DNA of 64,000 nucleotides, taken from contig NZ_JAIKLE010000003.1 of assembly GCF_022267315.1 (NCBI RefSeq), positions 186,001-250,000 on the forward strand, given 5' to 3'. Numbering within the stretch: position 1 is the first letter of the stretch; each line of letters opens with the position of its first letter. The DNA is from Maribellus maritimus (lineage in GTDB: Bacteria > Bacteroidota > Bacteroidia > Bacteroidales > Prolixibacteraceae). The notes below the pieces were generated by a model. The model was not told the DNA's origin, did no database searches, and saw only the letters and a program-made list of their open reading frames with translations. This document shows, piece after piece, positions 1-9,317 of this stretch. The position numbers and the translations under genes are program-made.

Positions 1-178
1 TTTTTGGACAGCTGAAGATATGCCGGTATTTGACAGTTACCTGGAAAAACATGCTTACAACTTTATAGCCTCGGCGCAGTCGGACAACCTAAAAAGCTAC
101 AATAAAATGACAGCTTCCGAAATCGTTGAACGTTTTATGCATGGCAACGCCTATCATTTTCTGAGAAAAAATTTCTAA
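1..178 (+). CDS. C-terminal fragment of an unidentified protein (possibly amidohydrolase-like)
   Basis: Open reading frame entering from the left edge (frame starting at base 2) and stopping with TAA at 176-178; 58 residues are visible. The sequence ends with an ASEIVERFMHGNAYHFLRKNF-like helix. A 'GNAxxFL' ending resembles the last helix of amidohydrolase/TIM-barrel metal hydrolases, but this is weak and no catalytic residue is in view. A strong terminator follows at 216-252, so this is the last gene of its transcript. Function not assigned. Confidence 0.6.
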   Translation, partial: FWTAEDMPVFDSYLEKHAYNFIASAQSDNLKSYNKMTASEIVERFMHGNAYHFLRKNF

Positions 179-215
179 ACACAACCATATTCCATAGTCT
201 AGATGTTAGCATATA

Positions 216-252
216 AAATGTAGAGTCGCAATCTTGTGGCTTTACATTTTTT
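216..252 (+). terminator. Rho-independent terminator
   Basis: Arms AAATGTAGAGTCGCAA (216-231) and TTGTGGCTTTACATTT (234-249) pair almost fully, with G-U wobbles and a short loop, and run into a T tract. It closes the transcript of the truncated gene at the left edge and insulates the FAD oxidoreductase downstream. Confidence 0.75.
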
Positions 253-310
253 GCATGGCTTAAACAGATTTTACTATTTTTAGGCAAAAATCTAATAAAT
301 CATCAACCAA

Positions 311-1654
311 ATGAAACGCCGAGACTTTGTTACCCGAATTATTGTTGCAGGAAGTGCCCTTTCCATGGGCGTTAGCTGCGGACGAAAAATTGAAGGAGAC
401 CAGCAGGAAACTCCTGCGCCGCTTTCTGAAGCAACGGAACCACAACGAACGATTACCGAACCAGCCCGTGAAATCCCGGTTATTGCAGAAACAGATGTAC
501 TGGTTATTGGCGGAGGGCCGGCCGGGGTAGCTGCCGCCATTGCGGCAAGCCGTGCCGGAGCTGAAACCTATCTGGTGGAACGTTATAATCACCTGGGCGG
601 TTTGTGGACAGGCGGGCTTGTTCTGCCGCTGTTGTCAACCCATGCAGTAGATAAACAAAAACGAAGGAAACAAGTCATTTACGGACTTGGAGGAGAAATG
701 GCGCAACGGCTTTTTGATATGGAAATGGCCATTCATGAGGTAAATCCGATAATTGATCCCGAGGCCGGCAAGTACATTCTGGATGAAATGATTGTTGAAT
801 CGGGTGTAAAGATGCTGTATCATTCCTGGGGTGTAAACGCCATTATGGAAGGGAATACCATAAAAGGCGTGTTTATTGAAAGTAAATCAGGAAGGCAGGC
901 TGTGTTGGCAAAGGTAGTGATTGACTGCACCGGCGACGGCGATGTTTTCCACTGGGCCGGTGATAGCTATGAAACCATGAACTATCATATTGGTCTGGTG
1001 CACCGTTTGGGAAATATCGACAGGATTGACAAAAACAAACCAGGCTACAAAAAAATGCCGCTCGGACAACCCACTCCAATCCCAAGTGTAAACTGGGTAA
1101 ATATGCACGGTCTGAATGATCAGGATGGAATTGACATGCAGAATCTTTCCCAATTGCAACTGCAATACCGGAAAGAAATCTGGGAAAGTGTGGAAAGAAT
1201 AAAAAAAGTACCGGGGCACGAGAACGTGTTTTTGCTCGACACTGCATCTCAAATGGGTGTTCGTATGTCGCGCATCGTGGAAGGAGAATACAAACTCACC
1301 CTTGAAGATACCATGACTTTCAAACAGTTTGACGATGTTATCGGAATCAGCGGCGCCTGGACTTCCATGTTATATAAGGGAAATAAAGTTCTGGCGTATG
1401 AACGTCCGCTCTGGCAAATTCCATATCGTTCGTTGTTACCGAAAAAAACGGAAAATTTACTGGTAGCAGGCCGCTGTTTTTGTTTTGAACAAGCTTTGGT
1501 TGAAGACACACGTATAATCGGGACCTGCCTGATTACCGGACATGGAGCGGGTGCCGCTGCAGCAATCGCCGCGAATGACCGTGTAACAGTACGCGAAATC
1601 GACCGGCAAAAACTAAGGAAAACACTTGAGGAGCAAAATGTGTGGTTTGGCTAA
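311..1654 (+). CDS. Exported FAD-dependent oxidoreductase (FAD_oxidored family), probable Tat lipoprotein
   Basis: 447 residues. The N-terminus MKRRDFVTR is a twin-arginine-like signal, and the following hydrophobic stretch ends in a lipobox-like MGVSC (Cys23), so the protein is probably folded before export and lipid anchored. Residues about 60-95 form a Rossmann FAD site with GGGPAGVAAA, an acidic strand end (VER) and HLGG. The C-terminal part has LLVAGRCF and a GTCLITGHGAGAAAA segment, typical of the second FAD contact in this family (Pfam FAD_oxidored). The family includes many uncharacterised exported oxidoreductases of Bacteroidota; the substrate cannot be read from sequence. The next gene (80 bp on, same strand) is an iron-sulfur membrane protein that could be its electron partner; that link is inference. 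Confidence 0.85.
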   Translation: MKRRDFVTRIIVAGSALSMGVSCGRKIEGDQQETPAPLSEATEPQRTITEPAREIPVIAETDVLVIGGGPAGVAAAIAASRAGAETYLVERYNHLGGLWTGGLVLPLLSTHAVDKQKRRKQVIYGLGGEMAQRLFDMEMAIHEVNPIIDPEAGKYILDEMIVESGVKMLYHSWGVNAIMEGNTIKGVFIESKSGRQAVLAKVVIDCTGDGDVFHWAGDSYETMNYHIGLVHRLGNIDRIDKNKPGYKKMPLGQPTPIPSVNWVNMHGLNDQDGIDMQNLSQLQLQYRKEIWESVERIKKVPGHENVFLLDTASQMGVRMSRIVEGEYKLTLEDTMTFKQFDDVIGISGAWTSMLYKGNKVLAYERPLWQIPYRSLLPKKTENLLVAGRCFCFEQALVEDTRIIGTCLITGHGAGAAAAIAANDRVTVREIDRQKLRKTLEEQNVWFG

Positions 1655-1733
1655 ACAGAAACCGGCAGCAAGCGGGTTTTAATTCTTCCTGCTAACTCAC
1701 TGCAATAGGGGCTAAAGATTTATAAAATCAAAA

Positions 1734-2948
1734 ATGAACCTAACAAAACCAAAATACATCCGCCGAGTTTCAACAGTAGTGGCTGTTTTGCTGGCTTTGC
1801 CCTTGCAGCTTGGCATTTTTACCGGACTTTATATGTGGCTGAGTCCCTTTGCAATGCTCAACTCTCTGTTTCTTTTAAAATCAATGGTTTGGCTTAATAT
1901 TTTGGGTTGGAGTATTCTGCTTGTTTCGTTTTTTCGAAACCGGTGGTTTTGTCGTTACATGTGCCCGGTAGGATTAGGCTGTGATTCGTTTTCAAAATGG
2001 GGGAAACACTCCCGGGCATTTGTAAAAAAAATTCCCCGGCTTGGCAGATGGCTCGCTTTACTTTCTCTGGCTGCCGCGCTAACAGGCATCCCATTTTTTA
2101 TCCTTCTGGATCCCCTGTCGGTTTTTAACGGTTTTTTTGCCGCTTTTGCATCAGACATTTCACTAGCTGTTATTGTCTCTTTTATTGGTCTGCCCGTTCT
2201 GTTGATTATTCATCTATTTCTCCCCGGCATTTGGTGCGGAAAACTTTGTCCGCTGGGTGGCCTTTTTGATGAACTCTCCACCTGGCGAAAATGGATAGCA
2301 AAAACACTTCTGAAAAAGAAAAATATAAGCACGGAGCAAAATGTTGGCCGGCGTATGTTTATTGCTTCAGGCACCGGATTGCTTGCCGGTGTTTTTATTC
2401 CTTCGCTGTTACATGCAGAGCGCAAACAATTTTTCAGACCTCCGGCTTCGCTCCGGGGCAACTTGTTTAACACCCTGTGTGTACGTTGCGGCAGTTGTAT
2501 AAAAGCATGCCCCTCCGATATCATCATTCATCACTCCGGAAAGAAGAACCTTACTGCCTGGATGACCCCGGAAATCAGCTTTGAAAATAAAGGATATTGT
2601 CTGGAAGATTGTAATTTATGCGGAACAGTCTGCCCCACGGGTTCAATTTCTCCTTTTACATTAAATGCCAAAAAGAAGTTGTTTATCGGAAGCATAAATA
2701 TCAGATTAGAAGATTGTTTGCTAAGCGATTTTAAAGAATGTGACCGTTGTAAATCAGTTTGCTCCTACGATGCCATTCAGATAGTCGCTAGCCAAAATAT
2801 AATGATGAAACCCCTTGCCGATTTGAACAAATGTGTTGGATGCGGTGCCTGTGCAGCTGTTTGTCCAACAGAAACCATTTCGATGATTCCCCTGAAAAAA
2901 ACAACATCGTCCGAAGAAGTTTCCCAAAACACTTATGAATTTTTTTGA
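1734..2948 (+). CDS. NapH/NapG-like fused membrane 4Fe-4S protein
   Basis: 404 residues in two halves. Residues 1-200 resemble NapH/MauN-type quinol-interacting membrane proteins: several hydrophobic helices and two cytoplasmic CxxxCP motifs (CRYMCPVG, CGKLCPLGG). Near residue 206 a second twin-arginine-like stretch (GRRMFIASGTG, hydrophobic, then HAER) starts a NapG-like ferredoxin half with four cysteine clusters: CVRCGSCIKACP, CLEDCNLCGTVCP, CLLSDFKECDRCKSVC and CVGCGACAAVCP. The protein thus looks like NapH joined to NapG. No nitrate reductase subunit is nearby, so it more likely passes electrons between quinol and an exported redox enzyme, perhaps the FAD protein upstream (inference). 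Its last 16 bases overlap the end of the convergent repeat-protein gene. Confidence 0.85.
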   Translation: MNLTKPKYIRRVSTVVAVLLALPLQLGIFTGLYMWLSPFAMLNSLFLLKSMVWLNILGWSILLVSFFRNRWFCRYMCPVGLGCDSFSKWGKHSRAFVKKIPRLGRWLALLSLAAALTGIPFFILLDPLSVFNGFFAAFASDISLAVIVSFIGLPVLLIIHLFLPGIWCGKLCPLGGLFDELSTWRKWIAKTLLKKKNISTEQNVGRRMFIASGTGLLAGVFIPSLLHAERKQFFRPPASLRGNLFNTLCVRCGSCIKACPSDIIIHHSGKKNLTAWMTPEISFENKGYCLEDCNLCGTVCPTGSISPFTLNAKKKLFIGSINIRLEDCLLSDFKECDRCKSVCSYDAIQIVASQNIMMKPLADLNKCVGCGACAAVCPTETISMIPLKKTTSSEEVSQNTYEFF

Positions 2949-5900
2949 GTCAACCCGGCCAACCCGGCTACAATAAAACCACCCAAAACATATCCAATCA
3001 TTTTCTGAATATAAAACCATGTCTTTATTCCGTTCGCTGAATTACTAAAAATAAACTCACTATATTCATCATTCAATTCAACAATCGGAAGCGTTGCATC
3101 CAGGCTTGCCCAGGCCATTTTGAAGTAGTCGGGGCCTGAACTCTGACAGGTAAAAAGCAAAACAAGAAAACCAATACAGGAAAATCCAAGCAACCAAATT
3201 AACACCCGGAAATACCTGCCTCCCAGCCCAAAACCAATTGTTGACTGCAGAAGAACCAGACCAAACCAACGCATGTATTCCCGTTTCTTTTTATCGTTTT
3301 GTTCCCAGGCTACTGTACGCGACCTTTTTCTTCCGGCGTGTAAAACAGCATTGGCTTTGGAAGGAAAACCCGATTCGTTTAACACTTTCGCCAGGTATTC
3401 GTAGGGTTGGGGTGAAAATGTTTTGTCACGTTCCAGCCAATTGATAAACTCCGATGATTTTCGTTTTGCCATATTTCCTTCACCTGTGGCTCCATATCCG
3501 CCTAATCCATGATAAGTAAACCCTTCCAGTTCCAACTTATCGGGCCATGAGTTAACCCCTTTATCCTGTATGGCACCAACAGTGGCGTTCCAGAGAATCA
3601 TTTCCGATGAACTGCTCCACACCGGGGGAACACTCCTTCCCGACCCTAAACGCAACTCAGAATTTATATTTGTTGAAGTTAATTCCAGGCTTCCCATTTG
3701 AGAACCTGAAAAATTTACGGTAGAACCAATATTTGAATAACACAAACTCAGCTTTTTATCTTTATTGAAGTAGGCGTACCGGGCAAGTAAGTTTTGTTCT
3801 ATAACAAGATTGTCAAAACTCAGGTCACCTTTAAAAGTACTGTAATTCAATTCCAGATTTCCGGCTATTTTCCCACTCACCAGGCTTACATCGTTAAATA
3901 CTGAATATCCGGACATAAAAACAGCTCCTTCGACTTTTACGGAGTTCATATCCAAAAAACCATTAAAATTACTTCCACTCATCACAATGGTATTCCCCAC
4001 GCAAGCCGCACCTAAATTTACTTCTTTAAAACTGGCTCCGGAGTCCATAAACAAAGAATTACCGATTTTTGAAGAATTCAGATTCAATTTTCCTAAAAAA
4101 ATAACGGACGGCATTTCGAGGTTTCCTCCAATTTCTGCATTTACCAGGTTTACCTCCTGAAATTGTGACTCCTGATCTATAAACACAGACCCTTTAATTT
4201 TCGCGGAGTTAATATTCACGAGGCCTCCAAAACTACACCCCGACATTTCAAGGTTACCGGCAATACATATATTTCCCATGTTTACCTTTTGAAATACCGA
4301 CTTTCCCCGCATAAAAACAAAACCTTCGGTAATCACAGAATTCATATTCAGGTCGCCGTTAAAGGTACTTCCCGAAACAGAAATCAGTCCGTTGATCCGG
4401 GCACTTCTCATTTCTACTGATTCAAAAACAGCACCGCCGTCCATATAAAGCGAACCACCAACTTTTATTGAATTTAACCCCAGTCTTTGAAAGAATCTGC
4501 TCCCAGTCAGTTCAAGGTTACCTGCAATCTCGCCACTGGTTATATTTACCTCCTGGTATTCTGATTTATCTCTTAAAAAACAATTTCCTCCTATTTTTAC
4601 AGAACTGATGTTTAAATATCCGGAAACGGTACTGTCTGTCAGTTCAAGATTTCCTGCAATCTCAGCGCTTCCAATATCTACTCTTTGAAATTTAGCTCCA
4701 TCACGCATAAAAACAGCACTTTCGCCTTTTAACGAATTCATATCAAGGAAATCGTGAAATTCACTGCCATTCATTGACACTGTTCCTCCTATGCGGGCAC
4801 TTCCCAATTTAAGCATTTCAAAACTGGCACCATCATCCAAAAAAAGTGATCCCGCGACATTTATGGAATTCATATTTACAGTATCTGAAAATTTGCTTCC
4901 ACTTAACTCCAAGTTTCCATCAATTTGAGCGCTGCCAAGATTTACCTTCTGAAATTGTGCATTTTTACGCATAAAAACAGAACCTTCCACCCTGATAGAA
5001 TTCATTTCCAGCGCACCATTAAAAGAGCTGCCAATCATCGATACCATACTTCCAATCTGGGCACTTCTCATTTCAACCAGGTTAAAAGTGGCCCCTCCAT
5101 CCATATACAAAAAACCACCAATTTTTACTGAACTCATTTTTAAGTCTCCGGTAAACGAGCTTCCCGTCATTATCACGTCACTTTCAACCCGGGCATTTCC
5201 GAGATAGATATCTCTAAACGAAGTTTTTCCACTCATATAAATTGTTCCTTCAACATGAACCGAGCTTACATCGAGAAAATCATTATACGTGCTCTCCATC
5301 AGAAAGAGATTACTGCCAATACGTGCGCTGTTCAAATCGATCTGGTTAAAAACCGCGTTGCCGGCCATGGAAAGATAACCGCCAATATTGGCCAGGTTCA
5401 TATCAAGTTTCCCGCTAAATGTACTCCCGCTCAATTCGACCATTCCTTCAACAAAAGCATTGGCCAGTTCAACGGCTGTAAAGCTGGCCTTATTCCGGAG
5501 ATACAAAGAACTTCCTATTTTAATGGAGTTCATATTTACCTTTTGGGTAAAATGGCCGCCATCCATTTCGAGGTTGGCACCAACCTTTGCACTTATCATA
5601 TCAACCGCCCCAAGAACAGTAATTTGCTTAAAAGAAACATAACTATGTAGTTGCGCTCCGTTTAAATCCAGGCCACCACCTACCCAGGAGTCTTCAAGCG
5701 AAAACCAATCATTTATTTCGAGGTTCATTAATTTTAGCGAGCCCTCAAAACGGCAAAACTCGAGCCATAACTGCCAGGATAGTTTTACATGCTGGAGATT
5801 AATATCTTCTTTAAATTGTGCACCTTCAATCCGGACACCTTTGAATTTGATTGCATTTTTAAAAAATTCTTCATTTAACAGTGTCTCCAAAAAAGCAGCT

Positions 5901-6073
5901 GATAAAATTCTTTTTTCATCCTCGTGGTTCCATTCTTCTTCTGCTTTCGGACTGGGATCTCTATTGAATTTTTTATTAAAGCTGGCAATACGTCCTGCAC
6001 GGATTTCGTCCCAAACCCAACATTCGGCATCCGACCACTCCTTTCTGAACCGGTTTTCAATTGAATCTGACAT
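2933..6073 (-). CDS. Giant membrane-anchored 22-residue-repeat (beta-helix) protein
   Basis: 1046 residues. Residues 1-80 form a non-repetitive cap (ECWVWDEIRAG, LSAAFLETLL), followed by GVRIEGAQF, a start seen in some pentapeptide-like repeat proteins. Residues about 85-850 are near-uniform 22-residue units following xGxLxMxGxxFxxxxxMxSxxI, for example AGNLEMSGCSFGGLVNINSAKI-type coils, in roughly thirty copies. One repeat per beta-helix turn is the natural reading. Two unit types tend to alternate, giving a 132-bp DNA period. The C-terminus has hydrophobic segments at about 956-975 and 1019-1041, the last (QKMIGYVLGGFIVAGLAGL) like the membrane tail of pentapeptide-repeat membrane proteins. 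Function unknown; a membrane-tethered scaffold is the most that can be inferred. It is transcribed alone and overlaps the preceding convergent gene by 16 bases. Confidence 0.85.
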   Translation of the reverse strand: MSDSIENRFRKEWSDAECWVWDEIRAGRIASFNKKFNRDPSPKAEEEWNHEDEKRILSAAFLETLLNEEFFKNAIKFKGVRIEGAQFKEDINLQHVKLSWQLWLEFCRFEGSLKLMNLEINDWFSLEDSWVGGGLDLNGAQLHSYVSFKQITVLGAVDMISAKVGANLEMDGGHFTQKVNMNSIKIGSSLYLRNKASFTAVELANAFVEGMVELSGSTFSGKLDMNLANIGGYLSMAGNAVFNQIDLNSARIGSNLFLMESTYNDFLDVSSVHVEGTIYMSGKTSFRDIYLGNARVESDVIMTGSSFTGDLKMSSVKIGGFLYMDGGATFNLVEMRSAQIGSMVSMIGSSFNGALEMNSIRVEGSVFMRKNAQFQKVNLGSAQIDGNLELSGSKFSDTVNMNSINVAGSLFLDDGASFEMLKLGSARIGGTVSMNGSEFHDFLDMNSLKGESAVFMRDGAKFQRVDIGSAEIAGNLELTDSTVSGYLNISSVKIGGNCFLRDKSEYQEVNITSGEIAGNLELTGSRFFQRLGLNSIKVGGSLYMDGGAVFESVEMRSARINGLISVSGSTFNGDLNMNSVITEGFVFMRGKSVFQKVNMGNICIAGNLEMSGCSFGGLVNINSAKIKGSVFIDQESQFQEVNLVNAEIGGNLEMPSVIFLGKLNLNSSKIGNSLFMDSGASFKEVNLGAACVGNTIVMSGSNFNGFLDMNSVKVEGAVFMSGYSVFNDVSLVSGKIAGNLELNYSTFKGDLSFDNLVIEQNLLARYAYFNKDKKLSLCYSNIGSTVNFSGSQMGSLELTSTNINSELRLGSGRSVPPVWSSSSEMILWNATVGAIQDKGVNSWPDKLELEGFTYHGLGGYGATGEGNMAKRKSSEFINWLERDKTFSPQPYEYLAKVLNESGFPSKANAVLHAGRKRSRTVAWEQNDKKKREYMRWFGLVLLQSTIGFGLGGRYFRVLIWLLGFSCIGFLVLLFTCQSSGPDYFKMAWASLDATLPIVELNDEYSEFIFSNSANGIKTWFYIQKMIGYVLGGFIVAGLAGLTQKNS

Positions 6074-6269
6074 TGCAGGTAATTTTATAACTTCAATAAA
6101 ATTAAGACATTAAGGTATTAAAAGCAATTTTAAAGATTATAAACCAATGCCAAGGAATACAATTGACGTGAAAACCCAGACGATACCCGAGGAAATTTAT
6201 TCTTTATGTCTGCTTGTCGTTTTCTTAAGTTTATTTTATATTGCTTTACATTTCTCTAATGTTAAATAG

Positions 6270-7187
6270 ATGAGGATTGCTGTTATCGACCTGGGAACCA
6301 ACACCTGTAATCTGCTTGTTGCCGAAATAAATTCAACAGAATACAGTATTCTGCACCAAAGTAAACAATTGGTACGTTTGGGCGATGATAAAATTAAAAC
6401 AAATGAAATCAGCCCCGATGCAACCCAAAGAGTTTTACAGTCTTTTTCAAAACACAAGGAAATAATTAAAAATTTTCAGGTTGACAAGGTACGAAGTATT
6501 GCCACATCGGCGGTACGTTCAGCGTTAAACAAGGTTTCTTTTTTGGAACAGATTGGAAACCAAACCGGTTATGTAGTAAAAGTTGTAAGCGGTGAAAAAG
6601 AAGCAGAATTAATCTTTAGCGGCGTTTTGCTGGCCTTTCAGGATTTTAACAAACCAGCGGTTATTCTGGATATTGGAGGGGGCAGCAACGAGTTGATTGT
6701 GATGAAAAACAAGCAGATGACATGGAAAGAGAGTCAACCAACCGGGATGGCACGTGTTATCAATCAGTTTCAAATTTCGGATCCTATTTTACCTTCAGAA
6801 ATGCAGGAACTTCAGAAATACTTTTCCGTCCAACACAAAAATGCCTTTGAACAGTGTTGTTCTCAACAAGTAAATACACTTATTGGTTGTTCCGGGGCAT
6901 TTGATACGATTGCCGACATTATCGATCAAGTGACCCCCGGTGAAAAACAACGGATAACCCAACCCATTTCGCTGGAAAACTTTGATAAAGTATATAAAAA
7001 AATCATTCAGTCAACGCGTGAAGAAAGACTTGCTATGAAAGGAATGGATATGGTGCGTGTTGATTTAATTGTTCCGGCGGTAATTCTTATCAATCAGCTG
7101 ATTTCCGATGCAAAACTTACACAGATTGTACAAACTGATTTTGCATTGCGTGAGGGAGTTTTGTTTGAAATGATGCAAAAGCCCTAA
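6270..7187 (+). CDS. ppx: Ppx/GppA-family phosphatase
   Basis: 305 residues, an ASKHA-fold enzyme hydrolysing polyphosphate or (p)ppGpp. Phosphate loop 1 is AVIDLGTNTCNLLVAEI near the N-terminus and loop 2 is ILDIGGGSNELIV near residue 135. The middle holds the usual GCSGAFDT segment, and the end (VPAVILINQLI...LREGVLFEMM) matches the short Bacteroidota form, which lacks the C-terminal HD-like domain of the roughly 500-residue E. coli enzymes. Whether polyphosphate or pppGpp is the main substrate cannot be decided. It ends 2 bp before the convergent ctaB stop. A VTC-type polyphosphate polymerase is encoded elsewhere in the window (34732-35439). Confidence 0.9.
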   Translation: MRIAVIDLGTNTCNLLVAEINSTEYSILHQSKQLVRLGDDKIKTNEISPDATQRVLQSFSKHKEIIKNFQVDKVRSIATSAVRSALNKVSFLEQIGNQTGYVVKVVSGEKEAELIFSGVLLAFQDFNKPAVILDIGGGSNELIVMKNKQMTWKESQPTGMARVINQFQISDPILPSEMQELQKYFSVQHKNAFEQCCSQQVNTLIGCSGAFDTIADIIDQVTPGEKQRITQPISLENFDKVYKKIIQSTREERLAMKGMDMVRVDLIVPAVILINQLISDAKLTQIVQTDFALREGVLFEMMQKP

Positions 7188-7189
7188 CT

Positions 7190-8059
7190 TTAAAAGGGCC
7201 CGGAACGAAGCAGCCCGTCGGTGACCAAAAAGATCATCATAAATAAATACAGAAAGTTAAGCTTGTAAAAAGCCGGCCGCACTTTAAACTCCTCTTTTAC
7301 AAACACCGCCATCGACAGCGACGACAACAGATAAAAAGTATAAAACAACAACACAAAAATTAACAAGCGGTTATTAAATACAAATAAAATAACCAGTAAT
7401 GCCGATGCAATGGTGGTAAGAATCCAGGTATAAGTAATTCTTTTTATTTGCATTTCATTAAAAATCTGATTTAAACTTGGCAGCTTGGCTTTTTTATACT
7501 GGTCTCCAAACATAAGCAGCAAAAGCCAGAAATGCGGAATCTGACCAATAAAAAAGAACACGGAAACCAACAGAATGACTTCGGAAGTTAAACTTCCTCC
7601 AGCTCCGGCCCAACCAATCATAGGGGGTAAGGCCCCAACAAAAGAACCGGGAATCACGGCAAAAGCCGTAACTTTTTTTAGTGGTGTATAAACGGCATTG
7701 TAAAAAAACAAGGTTATAAAACCAACAATCAAAGCAGCTGTTGGTGCGGTTAGCAGGAGTATCAGAGCGCCGATTACCACATACAAAATGGCAATAAGCA
7801 AACCGTTAGCTGCCCTAACTCTTCCGGCTGGAATCGGGCGGTTTTGAGTGCGTGGCATCAAAGCATCGGTTTTCCGTTCCTGCCAATGGTTAAGTGCCGA
7901 AGATCCACACGACAAAAAAAACACACCTGCCGTAATTGCCCACCCCAAACTGTCTAATACACCGGTATACAAAACATAACCCGTTAAAGCCGATAAAGCG
8001 ACAGAAAACGAAATTCTTGCTTTTCCCAGTTCCAGTATGTCTTTGAAATATGTTTTCAA
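7190..8059 (-). CDS. ctaB: Protohaem IX farnesyltransferase (haem O synthase)
   Basis: 289 residues of a UbiA-family prenyltransferase with about eight or nine hydrophobic helices. The prenyl-diphosphate/Mg site is visible as NHWQERKTDALMPRTQNRPI (residues about 57-76), the CtaB/CyoE form of NxxxDxxxD. It converts haem B to haem O for the haem-copper oxidase encoded just upstream in the same operon. It is the last gene of the minus-strand caa3 operon and starts 1 bp after the coxB stop. No ctaA (haem A synthase) is seen in the window, so whether the oxidase carries haem A or O is open. Confidence 0.95.
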   Translation of the reverse strand: MKTYFKDILELGKARISFSVALSALTGYVLYTGVLDSLGWAITAGVFFLSCGSSALNHWQERKTDALMPRTQNRPIPAGRVRAANGLLIAILYVVIGALILLLTAPTAALIVGFITLFFYNAVYTPLKKVTAFAVIPGSFVGALPPMIGWAGAGGSLTSEVILLVSVFFFIGQIPHFWLLLLMFGDQYKKAKLPSLNQIFNEMQIKRITYTWILTTIASALLVILFVFNNRLLIFVLLFYTFYLLSSLSMAVFVKEEFKVRPAFYKLNFLYLFMMIFLVTDGLLRSGPF

Positions 8060-8060
8060 T

Positions 8061-9008
8061 CTATTTTAAGGTTTTGAGGTATTCGATAATATTTGTTATA
8101 TCATCTTCTGAAAGTTGGCCTTCATAAGATAACATCAATCCTTTGTTAAAACCGTCAACCACATCGGCATTTGGATCATAAATTGACCGCCTTATATATT
8201 CTTCGTCAACCACTATTTCCCTTTCGTCGCCGCCTGTAACAACGGTTTGTTCTTCTCCCCAAATTCCTTTAAAACTTGGGCCCACCAGTTTCGAACCATC
8301 AATGGAATGACAGGCAAAACAACCAATACTTTGCATAATTCTTCTTCCGGTAGCGGTTGGCGATTCAACCTCAGCAGCAGAAGCAACCATGGTTGTATCT
8401 GTCAACCAGTTGGTAAAAGTACTGTCTTCCATAACTTTTACTGAAGTGTACATATACGAGTGCTGTAATCCGCAGTATTCAGCGCAAAACAATTCATATT
8501 CTCCTTCTTTCTGAGGCTCAAACCACATAAAATTGTCTTTTTTCCCCGGAACCATATCCTGTTTAACCCTGAATGCCGGGATGTATAAACTGTGCAGTAC
8601 ATCCATTGCCACGAGGTTTAACTTCACCGCTTTATCTTTGGGAAGATAAAGCGTATCAGTCCGTTTCCCGTTTTCGTACTCAAAACTAAAATTCCACATT
8701 CTTCCGTAAACGGTTACTTCCATTGCATCCTTTGGAGGATTGTGCATGGGTTTCCACCCGGCCCAACCAATGTAAAACATCAGCATCGTCAATGCAAACG
8801 GAATAATTGTCCACAATAATTCCAGTTTGACACTGCCTTCTATCTGAGTTGGTTTCGGATGCCGCTTTTTATTGTATTTATATACAAAAACCAACATTAC
8901 AACGGTTAGCCCGATGAGGAAGAAAAACGAAATTCCAAGGATGATCAGGAACGCCTGGTCTACTCCCTGAACAAAATTTGATGCTTGTGTTGCTTCTGAA
9001 CTATACAT
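8061..9008 (-). CDS. coxB: Cytochrome c oxidase subunit II with fused cytochrome c domain (caa3 type)
   Basis: 315 residues. Two transmembrane helices (about 18-42 and 62-84) are followed by a cupredoxin CuA domain with His139 (VLHSLYIP) and the CAEYCGLQHSYM motif (Cys175, Cys179, His183, Met186). The C-terminal domain is a class I cytochrome c with CFACH (Cys230, Cys233, His234) and a likely methionine ligand in GLMLSYEGQL. This makes the complex a caa3-type oxidase able to take electrons from a membrane-bound or soluble cytochrome c. It has no obvious cleavable lipobox. It lies between the subunit IV gene and ctaB. Confidence 0.96.
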   Translation of the reverse strand: MYSSEATQASNFVQGVDQAFLIILGISFFFLIGLTVVMLVFVYKYNKKRHPKPTQIEGSVKLELLWTIIPFALTMLMFYIGWAGWKPMHNPPKDAMEVTVYGRMWNFSFEYENGKRTDTLYLPKDKAVKLNLVAMDVLHSLYIPAFRVKQDMVPGKKDNFMWFEPQKEGEYELFCAEYCGLQHSYMYTSVKVMEDSTFTNWLTDTTMVASAAEVESPTATGRRIMQSIGCFACHSIDGSKLVGPSFKGIWGEEQTVVTGGDEREIVVDEEYIRRSIYDPNADVVDGFNKGLMLSYEGQLSEDDITNIIEYLKTLK

Positions 9009-9018
9009 AACTTTAATA

Positions 9019-9303
9019 CTATCGGTATAAGTAATCTAATAGAGTTATTACAATGGTGACTACAAATACTGCAAAGACAAATCCCACCATGATTTTTATA
9101 TAGGGTTTATCAAACTTTAGATGCATAAAATAAGTCAACACGAGATACGATTTTACAACCGCAAAAAGCAAAGCTCCGGCTACCGTATATTTTCCCAACT
9201 CAATGCTGGTGATTTCCACCGAAGAAAACGTCAAAGCCAGCAAAACCAAAAGGATTATAACATAAAATTTGTAGGATACAATATGGTGTTTTTCTTCTGA
9301 CAT
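9019..9303 (-). CDS. Cytochrome c oxidase subunit IV (prokaryotic type)
   Basis: 94 residues with three hydrophobic helices (about 10-30, 37-60, 68-92). The motif KSYLVLTYFMHLKFD in the second helix region is characteristic of the prokaryotic subunit IV family (CtaF/CyoD-like). It stabilises the haem-copper oxidase and has no cofactor. Gene position between coxC and coxB supports the call. Confidence 0.88.
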   Translation of the reverse strand: MSEEKHHIVSYKFYVIILLVLLALTFSSVEITSIELGKYTVAGALLFAVVKSYLVLTYFMHLKFDKPYIKIMVGFVFAVFVVTIVITLLDYLYR

Positions 9304-9317
9304 AGCAATAAATTTAA

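Noticed and set aside
5255-5650. Plus-strand ORF of 131 codons inside the repeat-protein gene
   Set aside because: It is antisense to the coding repeats and has the composition of a shadow frame, with no family motif.
2933-6073. Tandem 66-bp periodicity as a CRISPR-like or satellite array
   Set aside because: The units are diverged at DNA level, have no spacers and keep one open frame with a clear 22-residue protein period.
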